The translations under genes were made by a program, and so were the position numbers. The notes beneath the pieces were generated by a model, which was not told the DNA's origin, did no database searches, and saw only the letters and a list, made by a program, of their open reading frames with translations. Of a stretch of 42,507 bases of DNA, positions 1 to 7,900 are shown piece after piece. Every line of letters begins with the position of its first letter. The stretch's first letter is position 1. Source of the DNA: B30-G6 sp964633115 (GTDB lineage Bacteria; Desulfobacterota; Desulfobacteria; Desulfobacterales; B30-G6); contig CAZWEO010000038.1 in assembly GCA_964633115.1 (NCBI GenBank), positions 1 through 42,507 on the forward strand, written 5' to 3'.

Positions 1-225
1 AAAATAGCTTAATATTTTTAGCGGGATAGGACTACTCACAACATAATTGGAGAGTACCACAGATTTACTTTCTGCTAGAATATTAACTCCAGGGCATTGT
101 TATCGACTGATGTAGAAATGGAACATTACCACAATCAGAAACTGATACAAGTTAACAGGGTCATCGTATTCGCTTTGTAAACCTATACAGCAAATCTGCT
201 TTTCCTTCATGGATTACACCTTCAG

Positions 226-705
226 CTAAGAACAGACATGCCCCCTTGGCTGGTCTGAAAATAATGGCAGCACAGCGCTTTTGCATTCCATGAGATTCGA
301 AAAGGTCAGGCCAAAGATGCGCTGGCTGAAACCAGGGATCCATGCCCTTGAATACAGACGAAAGAGGCGTTTGCCCCCTTCTTCCTCCAGGGGGCCGGGA
401 TCGACAGCTACATCATAACATGATGCCACTCGAAGGATATTTTCGTGTTCCTTTTCCCAATTCTCTGTGCCAATCTCTATATCCAGCCAAAATCTGATGA
501 AATGCTCACCCGATGGTGCCTCACAGTGTAACCGTTCTTCCTCTGGATGATCCCTGAACTCCACAACAAATACCCCATTCCAGTCACCATTGTGGAGAAA
601 TTCATCTGTTTCAGCTCGAAAATCATGTGCCACACATGCAAAATCCAGTATTTGATTTCTGATTGCTTCTAAATCAGATTTTCCAGGTATACTTCTTTTT
701 TTCAT
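226..705 (-). CDS. Conserved-looking hypothetical protein, 159 aa
   Basis: I do not recognise this protein with certainty. It is a soluble, acidic 159-residue protein with no signal peptide or membrane segment. The second half (IRFWLDIEIG near residue 70, then RAWIPGFSQRIFGLTFSNL near 121-139) has the look of a small alpha/beta chaperone-like domain, loosely reminiscent of YbjN-type proteins; that resemblance is only an impression. The ATG is preceded by a purine-rich AGGTAGGG stretch 7-14 bases upstream, which supports this start. The gene is isolated: repeat-free spacer lies on both sides and the next gene on the same strand is the decayed cyclase chimera more than 250 bases upstream. It could be a real lineage-specific gene; the ORF length and reasonable amino-acid composition are the main support. 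Confidence 0.55.
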   Translation of the reverse strand: MKKRSIPGKSDLEAIRNQILDFACVAHDFRAETDEFLHNGDWNGVFVVEFRDHPEEERLHCEAPSGEHFIRFWLDIEIGTENWEKEHENILRVASCYDVAVDPGPLEEEGGKRLFRLYSRAWIPGFSQRIFGLTFSNLMECKSAVLPLFSDQPRGHVCS

Positions 706-967
706 TGTGAAACCCTACCTATTGTGAGTTAAGAACCTTCCCATTCGTCCCGACCTGTCTTATTTTGCCAGTATCTCACTTTTCGGTAACCTATTGATAT
801 GTTGGTCACCAACTGAAACTGAAGACTTAGGAATCTTCAATCCAAGTCAGAAGTGATAATATACCACATATTGTGGTTTGGCCGATTCGACCTAACAGTT
901 TAGCAGACGGGATCACAATGTTTCCAATCTCGTGCGATCATTTCTACTCAAATCCATTCAATACTGT
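706..967. other. Spacer without recognised gene
   Basis: AT-rich spacer between the hypothetical gene and the cyclase remnant. I find no convincing ORF, tRNA or hairpin terminator. Plus-strand ORFs that begin near 932 are antisense to the cyclase remnant and look like shadows. Confidence 0.5.
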
Positions 968-2567
968 CTAAACACCAGGAGGTTTCAAGGGGCATTGGCT
1001 ATTGATTTCGTCCGTGATAGCATCAATACTATAAGTTCTTATAGCTCTATTGAGGCCTTTGACGTTTATTTGTCCTTGTTCCGAGCAAGAGATTTCATCA
1101 TTAACAAGAGCCCAGGTGGTGTGGCTAATAAGAATTCCTCCCGGTTTGCAAGTCTTTTCAAGCCTGGCAGCAATATTAGTTTGCATGCCCATAGCTGTGT
1201 ATTCTTTTCTCTCGGATGACCCATAACCACCGACTGTTGCCATGCCAGTGTTTATCCCACATCTTATCTGTAAAACTTCATCAATACCTCTCTTAAACCA
1301 TCTCTTATTCATTTCTGTTAGATATTCATTTAAAACATTAGCCATGTCCTCCGGCTCCAAAGTATCTGTAATACTTGTAAAATCTTTAATGTCTGAAAAA
1401 AAAAGAGTTAACTTTTTCCTATTATGTTTCCAAATCGAATCAATTTGGCCATCCGAAATTTTATCTGCTAATTGTGGTGCTACGTATTTTGAGAGTAAGC
1501 TATAGGCTTTCTTCACTTTCTCTTGAAATAAAATCGTAATAATCACCACCGGTTTCATCACAATATATGCTTTTGCCTGCTATATCCAATCCTTCGATTT
1601 TCAGATTACCTTTGGGCAAAAGATTCTGTTGGACTTCCATTGCTAGGTTAAGTGATTGGCGCATCCTGTCTCGTTCTATGAGACCATCGGTCATTTCGTT
1701 AATTACATCGCCGACATATCCGATTTCATCGTTGGAAGTAACTTTAACTCGCGAACCAAACTTGCCAATCGTTACTTGTTTTAAAACGACCACCATTGCA
1801 TCCAAGGATTTTTTCAAGTTCAGAGCCACAATCAGGACCAACCCACCACCAATAGCCACAACGACCGGAATTAGCATCCACAAACCGGTGGTAAGCATTT
1901 CAAGTGAATCGATCGCATTGCGACCGGAAACGGCAACACGATATAGGCTGGTAAGGATCGCTAAAAAGGGTATTAGATTGATGGCTACAAAGACCGCATA
2001 TAGTCGTACAGTAAGATTGATCCGCCGGGTGCCCTTAACATCGTATAATTTCCCTCTGGGGAATACATAGGGTACCAGGTACGATTGTAAAATCCGTTCA
2101 AGCAAAAAGAAAGCTATCGTGGTTGATACCAGACCTGTCAATAATGCATCAAACCGGTTCATACTTATTTCTTGCCACGAAAGACCAAAGTTACGTTCAA
2201 AGGCGGCAAAGGCTATCCCGGCCAGAATCCAAGCGGCCATATCCATACCAATAATAAAAAACGGTTCGTTTAATAATCTTTTTTTAACTCTTGATTCGAG
2301 TTGAGAGGATATTGGAGCGGCGGACCACAGTTTTTCATAATAGCGACGAATAGGCCACTCGTACAAGATGATAAACATAAAAAATAAGGCAAAGATGGGA
2401 CCAAAATAGTTGGCAGTGCGAATGTGAAACTCAACATATTTATCCGTCTGATAGCCTCGTAAGATAAACTCGTAGATTACATAGAGCAAGCCAGCTCCAA
2501 TGCCTGTTGCCAATAGATTGGCCGTAATCATGGCGTTTTTCAGGCAAAAAAGACGAAACCGTGTCAT
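968..2567 (-). pseudogene. Chimeric remnant: 6-TM/HAMP/SpoIIE-like phosphatase N-terminus joined out of frame to a class III cyclase lacking its centre
   Basis: Two minus-strand reading frames overlap at 1500-1561. The upstream one (1500-2567, 355 aa) has about six hydrophobic segments, a HAMP region (about residues 250-300) and the first ~45 residues of a PP2C/SpoIIE phosphatase (EVQQNLLPKG, CDETGGDYYDF), then stops. The downstream one (968-1561) enters in another frame with KKAYSLLSKYVAPQLADKI and a class III cyclase start (LFFSDIKDFTSI), but jumps from EYLTEMNK straight to RWFKRGIDEVLQIRCGINTG. The roughly 50 residues that normally lie between, including the second metal-binding Asp (the GD of the xxGDxxxxxFG segment), are absent. 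The rest (KEYTAMGMQTNIAARLE) is well preserved. By family knowledge neither activity could be complete. I infer two deletions: one that fused two signalling genes and one inside the cyclase domain. An assembly error is the alternative. Confidence 0.8.
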
Positions 2568-2862
2568 TTTTCCAATAGAGCCTTTATCAGTATGTGAATC
2601 GATATGTAAGTTTAGATATTTTGAGAATCTATTGACTTAATAACTTTCTGAAATCATATCAAATGCCCCTCATTCAATCAAGACCCAAGCGTGTGATATT
2701 ATCAATCAGTCCTTTTCTGGCGTATACAGATATTGAGACGCTACGGACGGTTTCAATTTAATACCATTCCAAATAAATACAGCCTGTCGAATTTAAACCG
2801 GGTTGAATATATATTTTGGTTATCCTAAGTTCAGTCCTAGGCCAGGGAATATTAATAACAAG
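2568..2862. other. Spacer without recognised gene
   Basis: About 300 bases upstream of both the cyclase remnant (minus) and the toxin-antitoxin operon (plus). AT-rich; no ORF with coding character, tRNA or strong hairpin was found. It presumably held the promoter of the former membrane sensor gene. Confidence 0.4.
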
Positions 2863-2902
2863 TTGACAACATGTACGTCTTGATGTACTTTTATGTGTAC
2901 AT
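2863..2902 (+). promoter_or_regulatory. Promoter and repeated operator of the toxin-antitoxin operon
   Basis: A consensus -35 TTGACA at 2863-2868 is followed after exactly 17 bases by TACTTT at 2886-2891, a good sigma-70 arrangement. Three TGTAC copies start at 2872, 2884 and 2896, a strict 12-base spacing; the first two are ATGTAC and the last is TGTACAT. The copies cover the spacer, the -10 and the start region, so bound antitoxin would block RNA polymerase. Autoregulation by antitoxin is the rule for Phd/YefM-RelE/ParE operons; binding here is inferred. Confidence 0.7.
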
Positions 2903-2946
2903 TAATTTTAAAAAGCATGAATTGACTTATTAATGAGGATATAAAA

Positions 2947-3210
2947 ATGCAAAAGATTCCAATTACCGAAGCGCGAAATAAATTTATGAAACTTCCGGAT
3001 CAAACAGCCAAAGACCAGATTCTTGCGGTTACAAGGAGAAATAAAGAAGTTATGGCTGTTATGAGTTGGGAGCTGTATGAAGGATTACTGGAAACTTTAG
3101 AGGTCCTTTCAGATCCTGAGCTAATCAAAAAATTGAAAGTCGCGATGGACGACGTCAAAGCCGGTCGGACTAATACACTATCTGACACGTATAAAAGGCT
3201 TGGGTTGTGA
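2947..3210 (+). CDS. Type II antitoxin, Phd/YefM-like
   Basis: An 87-residue protein beginning with the typical Phd/YefM N-terminus (ITEARNKFMKLPD) and the segment ILAVTRRNKEVMAVMSWELYE, in which the conserved motif allowing or forbidding a host-protein side chain in this fold is easily seen. The C-terminal third is polar and probably disordered, the part that wraps around the toxin. It should neutralise the RelE/ParE toxin encoded immediately downstream and repress the shared promoter at 2863-2902. A GAGG Shine-Dalgarno at 2935-2938 fixes the ATG. Its stop codon overlaps the toxin start (GTGA at 3207-3210), indicating translational coupling. Family call is strong; the cellular target is not visible. 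Confidence 0.88.
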   Translation: MQKIPITEARNKFMKLPDQTAKDQILAVTRRNKEVMAVMSWELYEGLLETLEVLSDPELIKKLKVAMDDVKAGRTNTLSDTYKRLGL

Positions 3211-3539
3211 AATACAAAATATTAATCACCGATACATGCATTGCACTGATTGGGAAAATCCCAGATAAGAAAATTCAACGCACAATTCTTATTCGAATCG
3301 AGAAATTGTCAGAAGAACCCGATAATCAGGGGAAAATGCTAGTAAAGAAATTGTCAGGATTTCGTTCAATCCATACTGTAGGTAGATATCGAATCATTTA
3401 CAAAGTTGATAAACAAACTGTCATCGTTTATATACTTGCAGCAGGGATTAGAAAACAAGGTGATAAAAAAGACATTTACCAGATTACGAAGAAACTTCTA
3501 AAGGCAGGCCTAATAGACCTGGAAAATGACAAATCCTAA
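3207..3539 (+). CDS. Type II toxin, RelE/ParE superfamily
   Basis: A 110-residue RelE/ParE-fold protein starting at a GTG that overlaps the antitoxin stop by four bases. Recognisable pieces are the N-terminal beta strand (KYKILITDTC), two helices (IGKIPDKKIQ, IRIEKLSEEP), the central LSGFRSIHTVGRYRIIYKVD segment with its Arg-x-Arg-Tyr core, and the strand VIVYILAAGIRKQGDK. Family members either cleave mRNA on the ribosome (RelE) or poison DNA gyrase (ParE); the sequence alone does not decide. The tail after residue 95 (KKLLKAGLID) is slightly longer than in the shortest family members. It forms a complete operon with the antitoxin; spacer with no gene follows. Confidence 0.87.
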   Translation: MKYKILITDTCIALIGKIPDKKIQRTILIRIEKLSEEPDNQGKMLVKKLSGFRSIHTVGRYRIIYKVDKQTVIVYILAAGIRKQGDKKDIYQITKKLLKAGLIDLENDKS

Positions 3540-3779
3540 TTTATGCCACCTCCGCTGAATTTAATACACTACGCATCCAAATCTTATAAAATAGCCACAA
3601 ATAATAACTTGTAGATCTGCATCGCAAAATTAGTCATTCAGACCTGTGTAATGTATATGAGATCTTTGGTTATTCAAATTTGCGATCAGAGAATAATTTT
3701 GTTTTGGATTTAAAATTGTGGCCACGGAAGTTATCTTGAATTGGAAATATGATATCATACGTTTTTTTTGTGGCATGAT

Positions 3780-4328
3780 TTACCAGAGGAAATGAATCGA
3801 AGTATATTGCGGTTCAAACAAGGTTTTTCGCCAATACCGTCGAGAAAAGACGATCCATGGCTTTGTAAATATAAAATCCGGAAAGATATGATACCAGTGG
3901 TAGCCTTGACTCTGATAAAAAAAATCAAGCTGTTCTAATAGCCCGAGATCCTTTGCTGCAACACGAGCCGCATCACGCTGGCATTTCGAATAAATATATA
4001 TTTTCGCAATCCTGGACTTGAAGCCGTTTTCAAAAAACAGATCTTTGGCCCGCTTGTAATCCTGAAATCTGGATCTGGCATCCAAAAGGACCAATACAAC
4101 TATACCAACACTCCAGCATGACAAAAGACCATAGAGAGCACTTGAAAATACCCCGGAACCTTTCTGCCATCCAAAAGCATCAGATACTAAAATCCAATAA
4201 CATAGAACCAACCCCAAGGCAGCGGAAAAAAAAAGATTACGCCCTACAACCGAAAGACGTAAAAGGCGGTTCCACATAACCAAATGGCGATTTGTCAGAA
4301 AATCATTGGTATGGTTTAATGACTGCAC
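3780..4328 (-). CDS. Membrane protein of unknown function, 182 aa
   Basis: Starts with GTG; an AGGA lies about 11 bases upstream. Two strongly hydrophobic stretches (residues about 33-49, LFFSAALGLVLCYWILV, and about 65-82, YGLLSCWSVGIVVLVLLD) predict a two-helix membrane anchor. A basic, aromatic cytoplasmic tail of roughly 100 residues follows, with a CQRDAARVAAKDLGLLEQ segment and a C-terminus rich in Trp, Tyr and Phe (GYHWYHIFPDFIF). The CQRDAA segment feels like a conserved small family from Desulfobacterales genomes, but I cannot name a function. It ends about 240 bases from the toxin gene, and its start lies 41 bases downstream of the sigma-54 activator stop on the same strand, so the two may be cotranscribed. 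Confidence 0.65.
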   Translation of the reverse strand: MQSLNHTNDFLTNRHLVMWNRLLRLSVVGRNLFFSAALGLVLCYWILVSDAFGWQKGSGVFSSALYGLLSCWSVGIVVLVLLDARSRFQDYKRAKDLFFENGFKSRIAKIYIYSKCQRDAARVAAKDLGLLEQLDFFYQSQGYHWYHIFPDFIFTKPWIVFSRRYWRKTLFEPQYTSIHFLW

Positions 4329-4369
4329 TTACAGAGTTTTCCTAAGTTTTTTAATTCTTCCAGGATATA

Positions 4370-5863
4370 TCAGGTTTTATCTTTATTTTCCCACTCACCG
4401 ATATATTTTTTCACCGTGCGTCGATCCAGATTGATGCGACGGGCAACATCTTCGAAAGTACCGTAGCGCCGGTAAAGCAACGTACAGTAACCGGCCAGTA
4501 GGTTATGCGCATCCAGTTGGCCGGCGGCGATGCCGTTTGCCAGGCGAGTTTTAAGATCGTTGGCTGCAACCGATTTGATATCCCCCTCGTAGTTCTTCTG
4601 TAAAATCACTCGCCGGACACACTGCTCCAGTTCCCGAACGTTTCCAGGCCAGGTGTAGTCTGGACCCAGATTGCTGTCGATGACTATCCGGATGGTTTGG
4701 ACCAATTCCGGCGACGGTTGGCCCATCATGCGCTCGACCGTATATGCCAGGAGGTCGTCCAGCTCGTTGGGATTTTCCCGGATGCGCTGACGAAGTGGCG
4801 GAACCGTGATAATATCGGAGGTGAGGCGATAATAGAAATCATCACGAAAAATGTGCTGCTGACGAATTTCATCGATGGCTCGGTTCGTAGCCGCAATAAC
4901 GCGGCCTTCGAATCGATTGGAAATATGGCTGCCCACGGGTGAAAAATGTCTGCTCTGAAGAACTTCTAAAAGTTTTATCTGCAGTTGCGGCGATGTCTCA
5001 CCAATTTCATCCAACAAAATGGCCCCATAGGGGCTGCAACGACCAAATACACCGGTATGATCTTTGACCGCACCGGTAAAGGCACCTTTTTTATGACCAA
5101 ACAATTCCGACTCGATGAGTGTTTCCGGAAACTGAGACAGGTTGATGGAAACGAAAGATTTGGTGAAACTGATTTGAAAGCCCTTTTTCCTGAGGAGAAA
5201 GGGAATATAACCTGAACAACCGATGGCCATGGCAGCGGTTCCCTTGCCAGTTCCGGTTTCACCCAAAATCAGCGTGGAGAAGTCTTCCATACGGTTATAT
5301 AGATATTGTTCATAAAAATCGATGCTGTGGGTGAAAACGTTATTCCATAGATCCAAACGTAATTTTTTCATAGTTGGGCTAACGCCCACCAGGCGGCGCG
5401 TCATAAAGTAATATGCGCGTCTCAGTTGGTAGCTCAATGCAAAGTACCGGGTTGTCGACTCTCCGGCAAATCCCTTTTTACGCAGAAATAGAAAAGCCTC
5501 ATTGGCAAAAGGAACTTTAATATTGCTGTCACCTGCTGCGATTTGGTCAATAATTAATTGATCAAAATTTTGGCGATAGCGATAAAAAAAATCGAACAAA
5601 TACGCGGCCTTGACCAGCCGGCGGTCATCGCTGTTGAATGTATTGATGTCTGCCCGACCATCAACTTCGATTTGTTGGATCCGATTTCTGATTTCGTGGA
5701 TGGCTTTCTCCAACCGCTTTCTTCTTGATGTAGTGGGTGCGAGACCGGACAATTTCAAATCTACGTCAGCTCTACTATCATCGAAGGGGTTGGCCAATAT
5801 GGCCTCGTAAACCAGCTCGAAGAATTCGCGTATGGATGGATCGAGTGTGCGTTGTTTAGTCAT
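4370..5863 (-). CDS. Sigma-54-dependent transcriptional activator (enhancer-binding protein)
   Basis: A 497-residue AAA+ activator of sigma-54 RNA polymerase. Order of parts: an unfamiliar N-terminal region (residues 1 to about 185) with no receiver, PAS or GAF signature; the AAA+ domain with Walker A GETGTGKGTAAM, the sigma-54-contacting GAFTGA loop, Walker B GAILLDEIGE, and the arginine-containing FRDDFYYRL segment; the WPGNVRELEQ motif; and a C-terminal helix-turn-helix (FEDVARRINLDRRTVKKYI). All elements needed for ATP-driven open-complex formation are present, although the Walker A loop reads GTGKGT rather than the usual GTGKE. No phosphorylatable receiver domain means the signal is probably sensed by the novel N-terminus. 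Divergent from it, at 6316-6332, is a near-consensus sigma-54 promoter ahead of a 53-codon gene, its most obvious target. Confidence 0.93.
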   Translation of the reverse strand: MTKQRTLDPSIREFFELVYEAILANPFDDSRADVDLKLSGLAPTTSRRKRLEKAIHEIRNRIQQIEVDGRADINTFNSDDRRLVKAAYLFDFFYRYRQNFDQLIIDQIAAGDSNIKVPFANEAFLFLRKKGFAGESTTRYFALSYQLRRAYYFMTRRLVGVSPTMKKLRLDLWNNVFTHSIDFYEQYLYNRMEDFSTLILGETGTGKGTAAMAIGCSGYIPFLLRKKGFQISFTKSFVSINLSQFPETLIESELFGHKKGAFTGAVKDHTGVFGRCSPYGAILLDEIGETSPQLQIKLLEVLQSRHFSPVGSHISNRFEGRVIAATNRAIDEIRQQHIFRDDFYYRLTSDIITVPPLRQRIRENPNELDDLLAYTVERMMGQPSPELVQTIRIVIDSNLGPDYTWPGNVRELEQCVRRVILQKNYEGDIKSVAANDLKTRLANGIAAGQLDAHNLLAGYCTLLYRRYGTFEDVARRINLDRRTVKKYIGEWENKDKT

Positions 5864-5967
5864 AAGTTTGTGAAAGTGGTAAGCTCTTATTTAAGCCTTT
5901 TAGCGGCTTAGATTGTAGGCTGTAAGCTGCTCAACATGCTAGAAGGCTGGGATGTTTTACTTATCAA

Positions 5968-6070
5968 GCAAATAATGAATATCGAACAGGAAATAATGAA
6001 TGTTGAAGTTGGCTGACGGCCTTTAGCGATACTTCGTCATTCAAAATTCTGCAATCAATATTCGATATTT
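5968..6070 (+). repeat. MITE-like dispersed repeat, copy 1
   Basis: About 103 bases whose ends share AATATCGAA in inverted orientation. A second, clearly homologous copy lies in the opposite orientation at 42129-42231. Conserved blocks are the AATAATGAATATCGAACA end, the central CTTCGTCATTCAAAATTCTG block and the CAATATTCGATATT end, separated by a more variable middle. No coding capacity of its own. It is flanked by AGGCTGTAAGCTGC-type word repeat around 5890-5935 and a small palindrome CGAACTG/CAGTTCG at 6071-6093. Confidence 0.75.
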
Positions 6071-6315
6071 CGAACTGTCCTTTTACCAGTTCGATTGTTC
6101 CATTGTTTATGGTTAATAAGTTCCCTCCGAACCTCCAAACCTCCAACCCTTTTCCAATGCTTTGGGCTCAAGTCTCATAGCGGCTCAATTGTACATCCCA
6201 TGTAAGCACAGTATGCAAAAATTGTCCACAACGCCATTAATGCAGGTCAGGTTTATAGAGGGTATATATTTATAATTCTTTATATAATCAGTTTGTTAAA
6301 TTGATAGGCTGTTTG

Positions 6316-6332
6316 TTGGCACGGAGTTTGTA
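6316..6332 (+). promoter_or_regulatory. Sigma-54 (-24/-12) promoter
   Basis: The 17-base stretch TTGGCACGGAGTTTGTA matches the sigma-54 consensus YTGGCACGrNNNTTGCW at all but one strong position (TTGTA for TTGCA). The -24 GG (6318-6319) and the -12 G (6330) have the required ten-base gap. It sits 57 bases before the ATG of the 53-codon gene at 6390 and about 450 bases from the divergent sigma-54 activator gene, leaving room for upstream activator sites at about 6100-6300. I did not find a clear enhancer palindrome. Confidence 0.8.
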
Positions 6333-6389
6333 CTATAATTGTATTTGATTGAATCACTGGTATCAAACCAAAAGTAAGTGAGGTGTATA

Positions 6390-6551
6390 ATGGAAAACGA
6401 TATATTCAAACGATTTCAGCAAATGAAAAATGAGACCAAAGAGCCTGAATACACCGGTAAGGAAAGGCGAAAAGAAGACGATCCAGCCTATTTTGGCCAT
6501 TTCTGCCTGGAAGGATTGGAGCGGCGGCAAGCTAAAAGCATCTTTTCCTAA
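6390..6551 (+). CDS. Small basic/acidic protein, 53 aa, under sigma-54 control
   Basis: A 53-codon gene, charged and soluble (MENDIFKRFQQMKNETKEP, then KERRKEDDPAYFGHF and a C-terminal LEGLERRQAKSIFS). It has a GAGGTG Shine-Dalgarno nine bases before the ATG, a sigma-54 promoter at 6316-6332 and a strong intrinsic terminator at 6563-6600, so it is a complete, separate transcription unit. I do not recognise the family. Mixed-charge N-terminus and a compact aromatic centre suggest a small adaptor or regulator that binds a partner, but this is inference. Its divergent neighbour is the sigma-54 activator at 4370-5863, the natural candidate regulator. Genuine-gene status rests on this signal trio rather than on homology. 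Confidence 0.7.
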   Translation: MENDIFKRFQQMKNETKEPEYTGKERRKEDDPAYFGHFCLEGLERRQAKSIFS

Positions 6552-6562
6552 ACAGCAAATCG

Positions 6563-6604
6563 AAAACGGATCCCTGACCACCATGACAGGGGTCCGTTTT
6601 GATT
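6563..6604 (+). terminator. Intrinsic terminator after the 53-codon gene
   Basis: A 14-bp stem (6563-6576 pairing with 6587-6600, one G-U pair) around a ten-base loop, starting with four A and ending in TTTT, followed by GATTTTAGCC. The A-rich start makes it potentially bidirectional. Spacing of 11 bases from the stop codon supports its assignment to the small gene. Confidence 0.85.
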
Positions 6605-7062
6605 TTAGCCTTTTAGGTATTTAGGCTGTAGGCTATAGGCTGCTCAAGGCCTATGGCAAATAACATCCCCCTAATTCCCTCCATGACCCCGTGCTTGAAC
6701 TCCAAAACCCGTAACCCCTAATCCGCAACTAGTAGCCCCTGGCCGAAACCCTAATCCAAAATACGCATTTCGTACCCGGAAACGTTAAACCCGCATCGTC
6801 ATTCCCTCCGAAAGGGGAATCCAGAGAAGGCTATGCGCTTGATGTTTATTCTGGATCCCCTTTTTCAAGGGGAGGACCAAATAGGCAGGAGGCTAAGGTT
6901 CTGAAACCCGATACCAGAATCCCGCAACTCGTAACTCGTATTCCCCAACCCGTAACCCATAACTTGCCACCTGCTACCCGCATCTCGTAACCCGACACTC
7001 GCATCCCGAAACGCGTAACCCGCAACAGCCTCCAGCCGATAGCCTAAAAACCTATCAGTCTA
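6603..7062. repeat. Repeat-word spacer (AGGCTATAGG and CGTAACCCG words) with an embedded CGTCATTCC-type palindrome
   Basis: No gene is visible. The stretch begins with TTAGGCTGTAGGCTATAGGCTG-like words, followed by about 300 bases of degenerate words of the type CCGTAACCC, CGCAACTCG, CTCGTAAC and CCCGAAAC at 6690-6790 and 6900-7030, and closes with AGCCTAAAAACCTATCAG. In the middle (6797-6878) sits an imperfect palindrome with TCATTCCC near the start, GGAATCCAG and CTGGATCC inside, and AAGGGGAGGA at the end. The same three word types recur in other gaps of the window. Confidence 0.75.
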
Positions 7063-7189
7063 AATTGTCCTTGCTATTTACAAGAAAACAGATAGGCTTC
7101 ACGTTCTTTTGTGAAAAGGCGACGTGCTCGCATTGCATGAACTTTAGGGTTACATAAACAAGATGGTAAATTATTAAAAGGAGCTTCTA

Positions 7190-7522
7190 ATGGAAATGGA
7201 CCTGAACATAGACAAAACCAATCTTTATCAGGAAGAATCTTTCACAGATCTAAAAACTGGTGCCATTCGTAGACTAATCCCTATAAAAGAAGATGGATCC
7301 AGTGATGCGAATCGGGCACCCATCTTTATGGGTCAAACCCAACTCATGTCCCCCAATGGTCCCCTGCCAGTCAGTTGCATGTTAGAGGCCGCGACGCTTT
7401 CTGAGGCCATCGAAAAATTTCCAAGTGAAATTAAAGAGGAAGTGGACCGAATTGTGGAACTGGCTCAAAAAGCCCAGCAAAAAGAGGATTCGAGGATCAT
7501 CGTCCCGGGCCAAAATGGATAG
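7190..7522 (+). CDS. Conserved small cytoplasmic protein of unknown function, 110 aa
   Basis: A soluble 110-residue protein with a good AAGGAG Shine-Dalgarno about 11 bases before the ATG. The centre (TDLKTGAIRRLIPIKEDGS, then FMGQTQLMSPNGPLPVS) and the helix LSEAIEKFPSEIKEEVDR followed by a short tail (EDSRIIVPG) match my memory of a small uncharacterised family found in Desulfobacterales, often annotated only as a cytoplasmic protein. No catalytic motif or metal site is evident. It lies 24 bases upstream of the collapsed homocysteine methyltransferase gene and may have shared its transcript. Function unknown. Confidence 0.75.
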   Translation: MEMDLNIDKTNLYQEESFTDLKTGAIRRLIPIKEDGSSDANRAPIFMGQTQLMSPNGPLPVSCMLEAATLSEAIEKFPSEIKEEVDRIVELAQKAQQKEDSRIIVPGQNG

Positions 7523-7546
7523 TAATATTGTTTTTGGGTGGACAGT

Positions 7547-7882
7547 ATGAATCGAATATCGATTCCGCAGTTCATAGGAAATGCCGAGGTTATCCTTGGC
7601 GAAGGAGCGGTCATTGAACGCATCAAGCGCGAGAGTGACAAGGAACTCGATCCATACATCATCAGTTTTGTGCTGCGGCCCCAGGGAACATTGCTGGCCA
7701 ATACGGCCGCACTTGAGCCTGAGGCATTGGACAATAGTGAGAATTTGGTGGCGGAAGAACCAGAAAAATTTGGCCGCGACATAGCCAGGCTAAAGAATGA
7801 ATTCGGCCTTAAAATTCTGGGGGGCTGTTGTGGTACGGACGAACGGCATATTAAAGCTTTGGCGGACAATCTTAAAACCTAA
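7547..7882 (+). pseudogene. Homocysteine S-methyltransferase-like gene with two large in-frame internal deletions
   Basis: The 111-residue product keeps the ends of a roughly 300-residue homocysteine S-methyltransferase-family protein. The start (FIGNAEVILGEGAVIERIKR) and the end, with the zinc-binding GGCCGTDERHI, are well conserved. The centre is reduced to ISFVLRPQGTLL, with abrupt joins at LDPYI|ISFV and GTLL|ANTAAL. In the full family each join lies between sequence blocks that share PYI and LL, so both look like deletions between very short repeats. The TIM barrel and the first zinc cysteine cannot be present. It still has an open frame (ATG at 7547 or GTG at 7538) and ends convergent with the XRE-cupin regulator 18 bases away. 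I treat it as a pseudogene; a retained mini-protein role is possible but unsupported. Confidence 0.8.
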
Positions 7883-7900
7883 AACTAATGAAATTGTTGA

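Noticed and set aside
5964..6146. 60-codon minus-strand open frame
   Set aside because: It lies in the MITE-like repeat and a small palindrome; a copy at 42129-42231 has no matching frame.
6690..7010. CRISPR or telomere-like array
   Set aside because: CGTAACCCG words are degenerate and have no constant repeat with unique spacers.
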